A stretch of DNA of 64,000 bases from Tachypleus tridentatus (GCF_004210375.1 NW_027467782.1:21803276-21867275); one strand, 5' to 3'; shown: positions 11,637 through 23,589, counted from the stretch's first letter. The notes: generated by a model not told the origin, from the letters alone. A program made the numbers and translations.

Positions 11637-14600
11637 AGGTGCGTTGCGCACCAGCAGTAAGCTCACTGCACTCAGAAATTTGTTTTTTTGGTGCGCACCA
11701 GCAGTAAGCTCACTCCACTCAGAAGTTTGTTTTTTTGGTGCGCACCAGCAGTAAGCTCACTGCACTCAGAAGTTTGTTTTTTTAGTGCGCACCAGCAGTA
11801 AGCTCACTGTACTTGGAAGTTTGTTTTTTTGGTGTGCACCAGCAGTAAGCTCACTGCACTAAGAAGTTTGCATTTTTGGTGTGCACCAGCAGTAAGTTCA
11901 CTGCACTCAGAAGTTTGTTTTCTTGGTGTGCACCAGCAGTTTGTTTTTTTGTGCACCAGCAGTAAGTTCACTGCACTCAGAAGTTTGTTTTTTTGGTGCG
12001 CACCAGCAGTAAGCTCACTGCACTCAGAAGTTTGTTTTCTTGGTGTGCACCAGCAGTAAGCTCACTGCTCATGGAAGTTTGTTTTTTTGGTGTGCACCAG
12101 CAGTAAGCTCACTGCACTCAGAAGTTTGTTTTTTTGGTGTGCACCAGCAGTAAGCTCACTGCACTTAGAAGTTTGTTTTTTGGTGTGCACCAGCAGTAAG
12201 CTCACTGCACTCAGAAGTTTGTTTTTTGGTGTGCACCAGCAGTAAGCTCACTGCACTCAGAAGTTTGTTTTTTTGGTGCGCACCAGCAGTAAGCTCACTG
12301 CACTCAGAAGTTTGTTTTTTTGGTGTGCACCAGCAGTAAGCTCACTGCACTTAGAAGTTTGTTTTTTGGTGCGCACCAGCAGTAAGCTCACTGTACTTGG
12401 AAGTTTGTTTTTTTTGGTGTGCACCAGCAGTAAGCTCACTGCACTCAGAAGTTTGTTTTTGGTGTGCACCAGCAGTAAGCTTGCACTCAGAAGTTTTTTT
12501 TTTGGTGCGCACCAGCAGTAAGCTCACTGCACTCAGAAGTTTGTTTTTTTTTTTGCACTCAGAGTTTGTGTGAAGTTGTGTTTTGGTGTGCACCAGCAGT
12601 AAGCTCACTGCACTCAGAAGTTTGTTTTTTTGGTGTGCACCAGCAGTAAGTTTGTTTTTTTTTGGTGTGCACCAGCAGTAAGCTCACTGCACTCAGAAGT
12701 TTGTTTTTTTGGTGTGCACCAGCAGTAAGCTCACTGCACTCAGAAGTTTGTTTTTTTGGTGTGCACCAGCAGTAAGCTCACTGCAAGTTTGTTTTTTGGT
12801 GCGCACCAGCAGTAAGTCACTTGTTTTTTTGGTGTGCACCAGCAGTAAGCTCACTGCACTCAGAAGTTTGTTTTTTTGGTGCGCACCAGCAGTAAGCTCA
12901 CTGTACTTGGAAGTTTGTTTTTTTGGTGTGCACCAGCAGTAAGCTCACTGCACTCAGAAGTTTGTTTTTTTGGTGCGCACCAGCAGTAAGCTCACTGCAC
13001 TCAGAAGTTTGTTTTTTTGGTGCGCACCAGCAGTAAGCTCACTGCACTCAGAAGTTTGTTTTTTTGGTGCGCACCAGCAGTAAGCTCACTGTTTTGGTGT
13101 GCACCAGCAGTAAGCATTGCACTGCCACTTGAAGTTTTTTTTTTTTTGGTGCGCACCAGCAGTTTGTTTTTTTTGCACCAGTGTGCACCAGCAGTAAGCT
13201 CACTGCACTCAGAAGTTTGTTTTGGTTTTTGGTGTGCACCAGCAGTAAGCTCACTGCACTCAGAAGTTTGTTTTTTTGGTGCACCAGCAGTGCTCACTGC
13301 ACCAGCAAGTTTTTTGATGCGCACCAGCAGTAAGCTTGCACTCAGAAGTTTTTTTTTGGTGTGCACCAGCAGTAAGCTCACTGCACTCAGAAGTTTGTTT
13401 TTTTGGTGTGCACCAGCAGTAAGCTCACTGCACTCAGCAAGTTTGTTTTTTGGTGCGCACCAGCAGTAAACTCACTGCACTCAAGTTTGTTTTTTTGCGC
13501 ACCAGCAGTAAGCCACACTGCACCAGAAGTTTGTTTTTGCGCGCACCACTGCACTCAGAGTTTGTTTTTTTGGTGTGCACCAGCAGTAAGCTCACTGCAC
13601 TCAGAAGTTTGTTTTTTTGTGCGCACCAGCAGTAAGCTCACTGCACTCAGAAGTTTGTTTTGCACTGTGGTGTGCACCAGCAGTAAGCTCACTGCACTCA
13701 GAAGTTTGTTTTTTTGGTGTGCACCAGCAGTAAGCTCACTGCACCAGAAGTTTGTTTTTTTGCGCACCAGCAGTAAGCCCACTGCACTTGAAGTTTGTTT
13801 TTTTGGTGCGCACCAGCAGTAAGCTCACTGCACCAGCAGTAAGTTTGTTTTTTTTGGTGCGCACCAGCAGTAAGCTCAGCACCAGCAGTAAGCTCACTGC
13901 ACTCAGAAGTTTGTTTTTTTTGGTGTGCACCAGCAGTAAGCTCACTGCACTCAGAGTTTGTTTTTTTTGGTGTGCACCAGCAGTAAGCTCACTGCCAGAA
14001 GTTTGTTTTTTTTTGGTGTGCACCAGCAGTAAGCTCACTGCACTCAGAAGTTTGTTTTTTTTGTGCGCACCAGCAGTAAGCTCACTGCACTCAGAAGTTT
14101 GTTTTTTTGGTGCACCAGCAGTAAGCTCACTGCACTCAGAAGTTTTTTTTGGTGCGCACCAGCAGTAAGCTCACACTGTTTTTTGTGCCAGAAGTTTGTT
14201 TTTTTGGTGTGCACCAGCAGTAAGCCAGCACCAGCAGTAAGCTCACTGTACTTGAAGTTTGTTTTTTTGGTGCGCACCAGCTCACTGCACTCAGAAGTTT
14301 GTTTTTTTGGTGCGCACCAGCAGTAAGCTCACTGCACTCAGAAGTTTGTTTTTTTGGTGCGCACCAGCAGTAAGCTCACTGCACTCAGAAGTTTGTTTTT
14401 TTGGTGTGCACCAGCAGTAAGCACCAGCACTGCTCACTGCACTCAGAAGTTTGTTTTTTGGTGCGCACCAGCAGTAAGCTCACTGCACTCAGAAGTTTGT
14501 TTTTTTGGTGTGCACCAGCAGTAAGCTCACTGCACTTGGAAGTTTGTTTTCTTGGTGTGCACCAGCAGTAAGCTCACTGTACTTGGAAGTTTGTTTTTTT

Positions 14601-14839
14601 GATGCGCACCAGCAGTAAGCTCACTGCAGTTAGAAGTTTATTTTTTGGTGCGCACCAGCAGTATGTTCATTGCACTTAGAAGTCTGTTTTTTTGGTGTGC
14701 ACCAGCAGTAAGCTCACTGCACTTGAAAGTTTGTTTTTTTGGTGCGCACCAGCAGTAAGCTCACTGAACTTGGAAGTTTGTTTTTTGGTGTGCACCAGCA
14801 GTAAGCTCACTGTACTTGGAAGTTTGTTTTTTTGGTGTG
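11637..14839. repeat. 3.2-kb minisatellite, ~47-bp unit
   Basis: Roughly 65-70 tandem units of GGTGYGCACCAGCAGTAAGC, TCACTGCACTCAGAAG and TTTG plus a T run. Units vary by SNPs and T-run length, and many are truncated or fused, mostly between 12470 and 14300. Each GGTGCGCACC is a perfect 10-bp palindrome. The unit length is not a multiple of three, so the open frames on both strands only cycle through the same repeat and are not genes. It occupies the interval where the missing PHM exons should be. Confidence 0.97.
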
Positions 14840-15077
14840 TTTTTTAATTTCGCGCAAAGCTACACGAAGGCTATCTGCGCTAGCTGTCTATAATTTTAGC
14901 ATAGTAAGACGAGAGGGAAGGCAGCTAGTCATCACCACCCACCGCCAACTCTTGTGCAGCTCTTTTACCAACGAATAGTGGCATTGACCGTCATTATACA
15001 ACACCCCAGGGCTGAAAGGGCGAGCATGTTTGGTGTGAAGAGGATTCAAACCCGCGACCCTTGGATTACTAGTCGAA
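14840..15077 (-). repeat. Truncated tRNA-derived SINE (family A)
   Basis: Family A tail and body (CGCGCAAAGCTACACGAAGG onward), with the head ending prematurely at GATTACTAGTCGAAG, so most of the tRNA-like A box is missing. It directly abuts the minisatellite end. Confidence 0.85.
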
Positions 15078-15494
15078 GTGTCCATATAATTTTGTATTTG
15101 GGTCGTTGTTCTTACAGGATAGTTGTGTGTTCCTTTTAAGTGATATATTTATTGGTCATTGAAATCAGTCTGACAGTTGAGGTTTAGCATATTTTTTTAT
15201 AAATCTCATGTTTTCAAAGCTCCCATTGAAATTGTTTTCATATTGTTAAGTAAAACACCCAGCATTTAAGAGGGATAATTTATGTTGCAGTAATTTATTT
15301 TGATGATTTTGGGAATATAACCACAGAACATCAATCTTCGTATTCTGAAAGAAATGGCTAATTGAATTTTCAACTTAAAATATAAAATTAATGCTTGAAT
15401 ATGTTAACATTCTATAATATACCAAAAAGATTTACTTATATTCTCTTTAATGTACTTGGATATTGAAATTAATCTTTCTAATGGATGCATTTAG
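15078..15494. other. PHM intron with palindrome start
   Basis: AT-rich intron. Homology with the mirror copy begins at 15401 (ATGTTAACATTC). The last bases, TTAATCTTTCTAATGGATGC and ATTTAG, form the acceptor of the next PHM exon. Confidence 0.6.
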
Positions 15495-15575
15495 AGCACG
15501 TGGAAACAGAATGTATGATCCAGGACCAAATAGAAATTTATCCTTTTGCTTTTCGGACACACACTCACCAGTTGG
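15495..15575 (+). CDS. Phm: PHM exon with HTH copper ligands (left arm)
   Basis: The acceptor is GCATTTAG, the donor GTAAG at 15576. Reading from the second codon position gives HVETECMIQDQ then IEIYPFAFRTHTHQLG. The HTH pair in THTHQLG corresponds to the two histidines that, with a methionine in a later exon, bind the second copper (CuM) of PHM, where oxygen is activated. The exon ends phase 1 (TTG G). An ATG-started frame across the same bases in another register is a shadow. The same exon is found base for base on the minus strand at 63711-63791. Confidence 0.93.
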
Positions 15576-17607
15576 GTAAGTATTTGCTAACATACTTGTG
15601 TTAAACTTGAAGCTTGATAACATCACACTCACACACACACATATACGTTCATATTTGGTTTCCAGCTGCTATGTAATTTGCATTGTGGTATACAAATAGT
15701 AAGGACAGCAATGCCCTCTATTTGCATCATATATAAATACTTCAGTATTTCAACTCACACGTCCTTCTCACTTAGAGTGAGTACTTCCTATTGGACTTAC
15801 TTTATCAGTCTGCTTAAATTTGTTGTTTGCTCGGTTCTCCTATATATCTATTTGGTAATGCTAAAAATTGGAATCGGAATAACATTTCTTGTCTGTATTT
15901 TTGGTTGGGAAAGTAAAAGTAAATACAAAAAACTGAGGCTGCACTATTCTCATATGCTGTAATATTATCCAAGAATGATAAAACTTTTCTCTACAGAATA
16001 ACTGGAGGTCTGACAGAAATTTATTGTAGAGCGAGTCTGAATTTTCTAACTTTGATTGACGCTTAAGACACTGGCACAACAAAACAATATTTGACTCTCA
16101 AAAATAAAAAATGTTTGTATGGACTAAAGAAAGTTCCTTTGTTGAAAAGAGTCTCCCCCTCTCCATTATTAAGTTGTCCCAGACTGAGAAAAGCATGCAT
16201 GGCATTATATACAGGAAACAATATTCCTAGTCTGCCCATATTTCTTGTGCTACCCATGTGATTTTTTTTATCACTTTCACTGCTAGATAAGGGAGATTGT
16301 TTTGGTGTTATTCTTGCATGATAAGGTCACCTGACCTTTCAATGGAAAACACTTCTAATTATCTTCACATTGTATGTAAATATTTAAAGAAATATGTCTC
16401 ACAAGAAGACAGCAGTGATACATCAGGTGAATGACCAAGAACTGTAGGTAACTGGGTCAAAAGAAAGTTAAAACTACATGCACCAAAATAAATGAAAACT
16501 TTGAAAAATTTCTATATTAAAACATATGATAAGCCTGTATACCACAAGAGAAAATTAAACACGTGCACATAGGTAAATATGAATACAAGTAACTATCAGA
16601 GTGAATTTTGCTAAATATTGATGGATTCTTTTCATCCCATCTTTTCTTCAGTGGCACAACAGCATGTCTGCAGAGTTACAACGCTATAAACTGGGATTAG
16701 ATACCCATTGTGTAGCTTTGTGTTTAACTTCACTTAAACATATTTTTCACTATAGGACATGAATGTAATATTATACTGTTTCATTCTGCTTTTATATGTA
16801 GTCACTGGAAACTATAGAAATTATGTAAATCAATATGAAAAGAAAGTTGATTAAATAAAGCAGAATATATTCTGGTGTTTATATATATTAGTATGAATTC
16901 ATGGAATTTCTCTAAGGATATTGGAACTCATGTAATAATTGTCTCCATTCTGTTGGCTCTCCTAATCTATACCATTCAATCATTTCATTTTCCATCACAG
17001 TTTTTAAACAATTCCTATTATTTGTTATACATAAAGGTGCTGGTAATTTATGTATTTTATTTCCATATTGAGGAATTTATATTTTCAAGTATGATTAATA
17101 TATTTCCTTCATACTTTATTATTAATTGCATTTGATAACAAACAGTAAGTAAATACAATACACACATAACAAATGTTGCACACATCAGTTAAATATATTT
17201 TTGTAATTCTCCAAGTGTTTTACAAGGAAAACTTTCAATATCTACTGTATTATTCAGTTTAGGGGTATGCAAGTTATTTTAAGAAGACATTTTTTTAGGT
17301 TATACATGGACAAGTATGTGTTTATTGAGACAAATAAAAATGTTTTGTTGCACATGCTATTTGACATCTTTATCACTGAAGCAAGTAATTATAAATAAGA
17401 AACTTATTTGAATATATGTAACCTGAAATATAAGAAAGTGAAGTAAATATATGTATTGAAAAGACAAATAACCCTTTTATTTATATTATAAGTTTGTTCG
17501 AGGGATGTGTAATTCTTAATGAATTTTAAGTGCATTAGTAAAAGTTTCTATATATTTTTAGTTTTTAACTTTTAAACATGTATGTATATTTCTCATGCTT
17601 GTGGCAG
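15576..17607. other. PHM intron (left arm)
   Basis: 2.0-kb AT-rich intron with a CA-rich microsatellite near 15627-15645, a SINE family B copy at 16650-16737, and no further exon seen. Compared with the right arm it carries a few extra bases (ATCTAT near 15848). Confidence 0.6.
16650..16737 (+). repeat. SINE family B copy
   Basis: CAGTGGCACAACAGCATGTC (A-box side), a B-box-like GGGATTAGATACCC, and GTGTAGCTTTGTG near the end mark a shortened copy of the second tRNA-derived SINE family. The mirror copy is at 62547-62634. Confidence 0.65.
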
Positions 17608-17672
17608 GATATGTTCTTAAGCCTAATGGCCAGTGGCTGTTGATTGGAAAACATGACCTTCTGAAACCACAG
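17608..17672 (+). CDS. Phm: PHM exon GYVLKPNGQW (left arm)
   Basis: The acceptor is CTTGTGGCAG and the donor GTATTT at 17673. With the phase-1 G of the previous exon it encodes GYVLKPNGQWLLIGKHD then LLKPQ, matching the PHM segment just after the HTH motif (GYRVRNGQWTLIG-like in relatives). Most PHMs have a KVVSGY-type sequence before this point, while the spliced product here goes directly from QLG to GYVL. The codons just upstream would read VAGY if the acceptor lay further left, but no AG is there. The exon is identical in the right arm (61611-61675). Confidence 0.9.
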
Positions 17673-17819
17673 GTATTTGTAGAAACAATTCGATAATCTT
17701 TGAAAATGTGTGCAATTAAAACTAACCAGGAAACGTGAGAACTATTTAAATTTCATAATATTAAATACTTCTATACGAAATAAATAATATTAACTTAATG
17801 TTAATATTACCTGTTTCAG

Positions 17820-17870
17820 ATGTTCTACCCTGTTCAGAACAACTTGACAATTTTGCAAGGAGATATCGTG
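17820..17870 (+). CDS. Phm: PHM exon FYPV...GDIV (left arm)
   Basis: CTGTTTCAG acceptor, GTGAGG donor at 17871, phase 0, 17 codons: MFYPVQNNLTILQGDIV. The FYPV and GDI blocks are conserved in the PHM C-terminal beta-sandwich domain and join in frame to AARCTM of the next exon. A 3.9-kb hAT element sits in the following intron only 71 bp past this donor. Identical copy on the minus strand at 61413-61463. Confidence 0.92.
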
Positions 17871-17941
17871 GTGAGGGATAACAAAGGTCATTACGTGTTT
17901 TCTGTGGAAATTGTATTGAAATTTTGTAATACAGTAAAGAA

Positions 17942-20900
17942 CAGGGGCGTAGATTCCGGAGGGATGGTGGGTATACATCCCCCCTTCATTTTAGGTGGGG
18001 GATGGTGCATTCAATCATCCTCCCTACAGTTTGGTCTGTTGAATTGTTTTATTGCATCACAGGCCTACAAATTGTGTGTTTGTTCTTGTGATTCTCGTGT
18101 TCTTACCAATCGAATTACATAATTAGGCCTAGATGTATGCTTTTTAAGTAGCCGAAATTTACATCTTTAATATAGGCATACTTCTGAGCTTTTCGATCTA
18201 AGCGATAGTTCGTAAGTATCAGTCAGTAGGCCTAAATATACATGCAAAGCTTGCAAGCACTATCTCAAAATCTACCTATGTCTTGTACGTAGTGTGAGGT
18301 TAAGTAAAAGTTTCATCACAACATATTGAACAGAGCATTAAATTCGAAAATATTAGTCTCAAACTCCTATGATCTAGATCTGGCAAGCCATTTGTAGCTT
18401 GTAGCTGCATCAATCTTATGTGTATATTGTGCGGTTTTCCTACGCCATTTGTTCTTATACATGTCTAGCCGGTTTTATTGTCGAACACCTTACTCTCCTT
18501 AGTTGCCGAAGACGCTGACTATAGTGTACGTTTAGTGTACAGTTAACGGGCCACTCGGATCCAGATGCGCCCTACATCACCCCTCCCATCCCTTTAGTCT
18601 GAGCCTCGATTTTACAACAGGGCTCATTAGACCTGTGTTTGTGGCTCTCATTAATCCATGAAATTTCAGATTATCACTGCCCTCTAATAAAGTGCTGGAA
18701 CTTTATGGTAAAAAAACAGATAGTAAAAATGTTGTATTTTCTTGTATAATTAGAACACAAAAGGAGCGATTTCAACGGCCTGAAGCCTCTACTCGAATTG
18801 TATTGCTAGTTTTTGTTTAGGTGTTTTCATTTAATAGACGTGCTAATAGATATTATATCACAACGTGTTTGCCTTTTGATGAGTTTTAACAGGAATATAA
18901 TATATTTGTGATTGTTTAAGTATTTTTCGAGAAACTTGCAATTACTTCTGTTGTAACTAGCACACATTATTGTCCCAGCGATGCCCAGGCAATCAGTCAG
19001 CTCGGTAGTCACTGTGAGGTTCGCGCGTTCGACTTAAATACATTGTACAGTTCAGTCCAACTTCCATTCTGTTCTATCTTCATTCATTGTACATCAGAGT
19101 TTTTCAATAAAAACTGTATTTTAGCCTGTTGAGTCATCTGGGAAACAGATTCCAATTATGACAAGCAAGCGTCTAAAACTTTCCCACATTAAACAGTTCT
19201 GCAAGCCAGTTACTAGTACTACAAGTGACAATGTAGATGCAGATAATCCAACAACCTCAAGCAAAAGAATAGAAATTTGCCATACAGAGGAAATACCATG
19301 TTCATCACAGGACGAGTCTGAAAATACTTGTGCAACTATTGCACATTACAAACCACCAGATAGTTGTGAAACAAGTTTGTGCAGTAATAAAAAATCTGAC
19401 ACTCCACAGATACAGTGTAGGAAGCCATATCATCCAGACTCACAACTAATACCTCGACAGAAAGCAAAATCTCAAAATATCAACTTCCAGGGCAAGTGGT
19501 TTGATGAGTTCCCATGGCTGCACTTCGACAGTCAGACTCAAAAAGTCATATGCTTTCTTTCGCCAAGGCGAAAAATAGAGGCCTTTTTACAGGGAAATTG
19601 GAGAGGCCAGTGGAGTATACCTTCATATCCAAGGGTTTTTGCAACTGGAAAAAGGCAAAACAGAAATTCAACGAATACCAATCCTCCTCTCAGCACAGAT
19701 TCGCTATATCTCCAGAAGGTTCACTTGATGTAACTCCAGTGAATGTCCAGCGACATGATGGAAAAAGAAGCAGCAGGAAGAATACAAAATAAGTTTAGAC
19801 AAAATATTCAGAAGTTTACGTTTCTTACTGCGTCAAGGTTTAGCATTACGTGGACATACTGATACGGAGGGGAACTTCCTGCAGTTAATGAAGATCCTGG
19901 AAGAGTAAAGTCTTTGCATTAATGGTTGATGGCACTCAAGATGTTACAGGCGTCGAACAGGAAGCAATATGTGTACGATACGTAGATGAGAACCTTGACG
20001 TCCATGAGACATTTCTTGGTTTGTACAGTGTTTCCAATACAACTGGTGAAACTATCCTCGACTATACTTGATGTACTGACTAGACTCAATTTAACACTGT
20101 CAGGATTAAGAACACAAACTTATGATGGAGCCGCTAACATGAATGGTACGTGCAGTGGATGTCAGGCAAAAATAAAAGAGAAGCAACCGTCAGCTTTGTT
20201 TTTTCACTGCGGAGCACACAAGGCTAATTTAATAATGCAACATGCAGTTGAAGCTTGTGAATGTGTTAGATTCTATCCAATAGGTACATGAACTTGCTTC
20301 AGAGGTCAGGCAAATACAAGAAAATCTTTGAAAGTATTGTATCGTCAGACAGCCACAATGATCCAGTTAAATACATCCCCCCACTGTGTCCAACGCGCTG
20401 GTTGTGCCACCTATCTGCAATTACATGTGTAATGATCACTACAGTGACATTGTTGATTCTTTATCTGAATTAGCAAATAAAAAATCAGATGTAGCAGTGA
20501 AAGCACGAGGTCTGCTGGACAGATTTGACAAAGGAAAGACAGTTTTAGGATTGTTGATGGCTCAGCATCCGTTAGCTGCATTAGAGGAACTAAACCGTGC
20601 ATTCCAAGCAAAATCAGCGACAGTATCTGGCATGATTGAAGCATCTGCAATGACAGTTGAGCAACTGCGGGTATTGCGAACACAGGAATATTACAACAAG
20701 ATATTTGATGAAGCTGAGAAAAAGGTAACTTCCCTATATCTGGTGCCTATTGAACTACCACGTATTCGCAGACCCCCCAGAAGGATCACAGGTGATGGCT
20801 CAGCACACCATTCTGCAACAACTAGAGATTACTACAGAAGCCAATATTTTGAATTTTTGAACACAGTCATAGAACATCTGACCACTAGATTCAATGCAGA

Positions 20901-21880
20901 CAACAATGACTTGAGGCAATATCTGGCACTTGAGAACATGATCACATCTGGCAAGATTGACAACTCGGTTATAAACTTCTATCCAGAAATCTCTGCACAA
21001 CGGCCCGAGTTTCAGTTGCCCATGTTCAAAGGAACAACAAAAGCAGTATCTCTAAAAGGTGCGAAGGATACTTACTGTAAAATGCATGAAACAAGCCAGC
21101 AGATGTTCTATGAAGTGTTTCTTCTCATGAAAATTTTGCTTGTATGTCCAGTATCCAGCTGCGAATGTGAACGCAGCTTTTCCGCATTAAGACGGTTGAA
21201 GACGTGGTTAAGGTCAACTATGTCTCAATGCCTTTTCAACTATGTGGCAGTTTGTCACATTCACAAAGATGAGGTCGACAAGATAAATATAGAAGAGCTT
21301 ATGAAAGGATTAATAAACAGATCATCACAAAGGAGGTTTATGTTTGGGAACATGTAGACTAGAGGACTAAATGAATCTTACTTCAATGAAAAGTATGAAT
21401 AATTATTGCTTAATTGTAATGATGTGTAATTTTCAAGAGTTTGCAAAGACATTTTAATTATTTTTATCAAACAACATGAACAGTTTTTTTAGTATATATA
21501 AACTTATCAAGGGTAATTACTAACTTCATTAATATTTGAAAACGTAATTCATGCAATGAAAGTTATTAGTAACCTTGTCAAGTATAATGGCCATCTTTTA
21601 TACTATGCAGTGTGCAGGAATAAATTCATGTGGCAGTTAATTTGTGACACATATGTCTTTATTCTGTCAACATTTTAAAAACTGTTCACAACACCTCACT
21701 TATACAAACCTACATGGAAACCTTGAAGTATCGTGTCAACAAGATTATTCTGTGACTGCATGTTTACAGTTTTCAGGTTCACATAATCAGTGATTACCAA
21801 TTTATAAATTGAACAGTCAACATACGTGGTTGCAAAAATCACCCCCCCCCCCAATCGGGTGTAAAAAATCTACGCCCCTG
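17942..21880 (+). mobile_element. hAT transposon in PHM intron (left outer copy)
   Basis: Ends are CAGGGGCGTAGATTCCGG on the left and, reverse complemented, CAGGGGCGTAGATTTTTTAC on the right. A perfect 8-bp target duplication, GTAAAGAA, is at 17934-17941 and 21881-21888, the length typical of hAT. The element is 3939 bp and carries one plus-strand transposase gene, now broken. Compared with the right-arm copy (57285-61340) it lacks 122 bp at the junction 19905/19906. Confidence 0.95.
19158..21357 (+). pseudogene. hAT transposase, DUF4371-type, broken (left outer)
   Basis: Pieces in order: an N-terminal region with GKWFDEFPWLHFD, typical of the TTF-type zinc-finger leader of this hAT branch (19158-19733, then shifted at 19514-19792); the catalytic-core blocks VDGTQDVTG and YDGAANMNG (about 19925-20150); CPTRWL near 20390; and the C-terminal hAT dimerisation block CECERSFSALRRLKTWLRST near 21165-21225, stop at 21355. 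Frames break after SQTQK (an A run), at the 122-bp deletion, and near 20040 and 20290. It is inactive as it stands. The 3' third (20386-21357) is open over 323 codons. Confidence 0.9.
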
Positions 21881-22028
21881 GTAAAGAAAGCTTGAATTAA
21901 AATGTTTAAAATTATTAGTTATGAGGTTATAATACTGGAGCAAATAAATATACATTAATATAAATCATGGTATTCTTTATTTTTATACATGTTATACTTA
22001 ACAGTCAATTTGAATATTTTATTAACAG

Positions 22029-22078
22029 GCTGCTCGTTGTACGATGAAAAATTTCAGAGATGTTGACACTGAAGTTGG
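22029..22078 (+). CDS. Phm: PHM exon AARCTM (left arm)
   Basis: ATTAACAG acceptor, GTAAG donor at 22079. Encodes AARCTMKNFRDVDTEV plus the first two bases of a glycine codon. AARCT is one of the most conserved PHM strings; its cysteine takes part in a disulphide in characterised enzymes. It follows GDIV in frame. The exon is 50 nt and identical at 57087-57136. Confidence 0.93.
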
Positions 22079-22251
22079 GTAAGAAATTTCTGAAGCAAAT
22101 ATTTACGTTTTAACATTTTTATTTCACATTCAACAAACAAACAAAAATATAATACAAATGATTGATTTCCTTGTGATTACAAAAATATGACATTTATTTT
22201 GTTTTTTAGTATATTTTTTACTTGGAAAATATTTAGTATAGTTATGAACTA

Positions 22252-23200
22252 CACTCTTGTACAAATTAATTGAGACAAATGGTCATTTTACAATATTTTT
22301 AACTTGGCGGCCGGTGTAGGCTCGCTGGACCCGCTGATTTCCTTTAATAGTCATTTTTTCACGCAGACGGCGTTATTAGCTGTGTTTTGCAGTACGGTCG
22401 ACCTATTTTTGGGATATATGACGAAATTTGAGGAATATTACGTCATTCGAAATTGCGTTAGAAGGGCATGGAGACCAATCAAAAAACGACTTCTTACCAA
22501 CTCAAGAAAGAAAAAACAGTATCAATGGGGTCTGAAATACAAGAACTGGACACAAGAACAATGGAGGAAGGTGTTATTCAGTGACGAGACTCATTTCTTT
22601 GTACAGGGTCAAAGATGTCTGCATGTTCGCAGATTTCGATATGAGAAACTTCGAGAATCTCACATCAATCAGTTCGTAAAACATCCCTTGAAGAAAATGT
22701 TTTGGAGCTTTTTCAGCTATTATGGCGTCGGAGGCTTACATATCGTAGAAGGTATGATGCGAGGACCACAGTACATCGAAGTTTTGTAGAGAAGAGTCGT
22801 TCCAGAATTGAAAAAGAGATTTCCAGATGGATCTGGCATTTTTCAGCAAGATCTTTCTCAGTGCCACACATCGAAACGTGTGAAGAATTTTATTATTACA
22901 ATGCAAATAAAGGTGATGGACTGACCTGGAAACTCTCCAGACTTAAATCCTATTGAAAATCTTTTGGCGATTTGTAAAGAAAGATTTCGGGGAAAATACT
23001 GTACTATGAATGATAAGCTAATTGAAGCCATAATTGAGGTGTGGTACCGCGATCCAAAAATTGGTAAAGATTGCAGTCAACTCGTGGACTCGTGCCAAAG
23101 CAGATTAATGATCTTCTGAAAAATAAATGATAAAAAGTATCATGTGTTAATTTGCAAGTAATTTTTGGATTCTTCACATTCCAAGCAAATGAATATTTTT
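22252..23200 (+). mobile_element. Tc1/mariner element copy 2, in PHM intron (left arm)
   Basis: A TA dinucleotide (22250-22251) precedes the terminal repeat CACTCTTGTACAAATTAATT. The right terminal repeat is eroded (TTAATTTGCAAG near 23147-23158), so the right border is approximate. The internal sequence matches the copy at 1376-2339. The mirror copy is at about 55970-56913. Confidence 0.85.
22304..23070 (+). pseudogene. Tc1-like transposase, broken (left arm)
   Basis: The frame to 22789 includes RRAWRPIKKRLLTNS, WRKVLFSDETHFFVQG (first catalytic Asp) and GVGGLHIVEGMMRGPQYIEV, then a TAG where Tc1 relatives continue. Downstream frames still hold a FQQD-like second-Asp region (about 22838-22850) and NSPDLNPIENL (about 22930-22965) in shifted registers. 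The N-terminal DNA-binding half is largely missing. Inactive relic. Confidence 0.85.
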
Positions 23201-23422
23201 TTTTGTTTTAAATGTCTTCTTCCGTGTTGCAATTAGTCATTTTCAGTAACAATTTAAATGCTTATTATGAGTGCCTCTGTGTCTCTAATTTAAAATGACG
23301 AATACTTTTCAAGTTAAATGGATGTTTTTATATACCACCGCCACCAACAACAACAAAAAAATATAATAATAAACAATAAGTAAATTCAATAACTGGTTAC
23401 ATTCTGATGACACTTATGTATT

Positions 23423-23589
23423 GTGGGTATTACAATTTTAATTAACATAAAGAACAGAACAACGTTTCGGTCTTCTTAAGTCATCTTCAGGTTAACAAAG
23501 AGAGTTTGCAAGTGAATCTGAAAATGATCTCAGAAGATCGATACGTTGTTCTGTACTTTGTGTTAATTAAAGTTTTATTACCCATACCA
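23423..23589. repeat. Fold-back repeat (left arm)
   Basis: TTAATTAACATAAAGAACAG followed by AACAACGTTTCGGTCTTCT pairs with AGAAGATCGATACGTTGTTC and its extension to AATTAAAGTTTTATTACCCA. The halves of the centre (TCATCTTCAGGTT and TCTGAAAATGATC) also pair, giving a nearly full-length imperfect hairpin. A half-copy of the same family (CTGGTATGGGTATTAACACT) is at 40199-40240, at the edge of the palindrome spacer. Confidence 0.75.

Noticed and set aside
11829-14326. Many overlapping open frames up to 150 codons on both strands (WCAPAVSSLHSEVCF-type)
   Set aside because: They are translations of the 47-bp minisatellite cycling through frames, with no start, splice or codon-bias support.
15447-15638. 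Minus-strand frame overlapping the HTH exon
   Set aside because: Shadow of the plus-strand PHM exon, which has proper splice sites and conserved motifs.
20411-20683. Antisense frame over the hAT transposase, plus similar ones at 35577-35942, 43243-43575 and 58373-58750
   Set aside because: Antisense shadows of the conserved transposase; no independent evidence.
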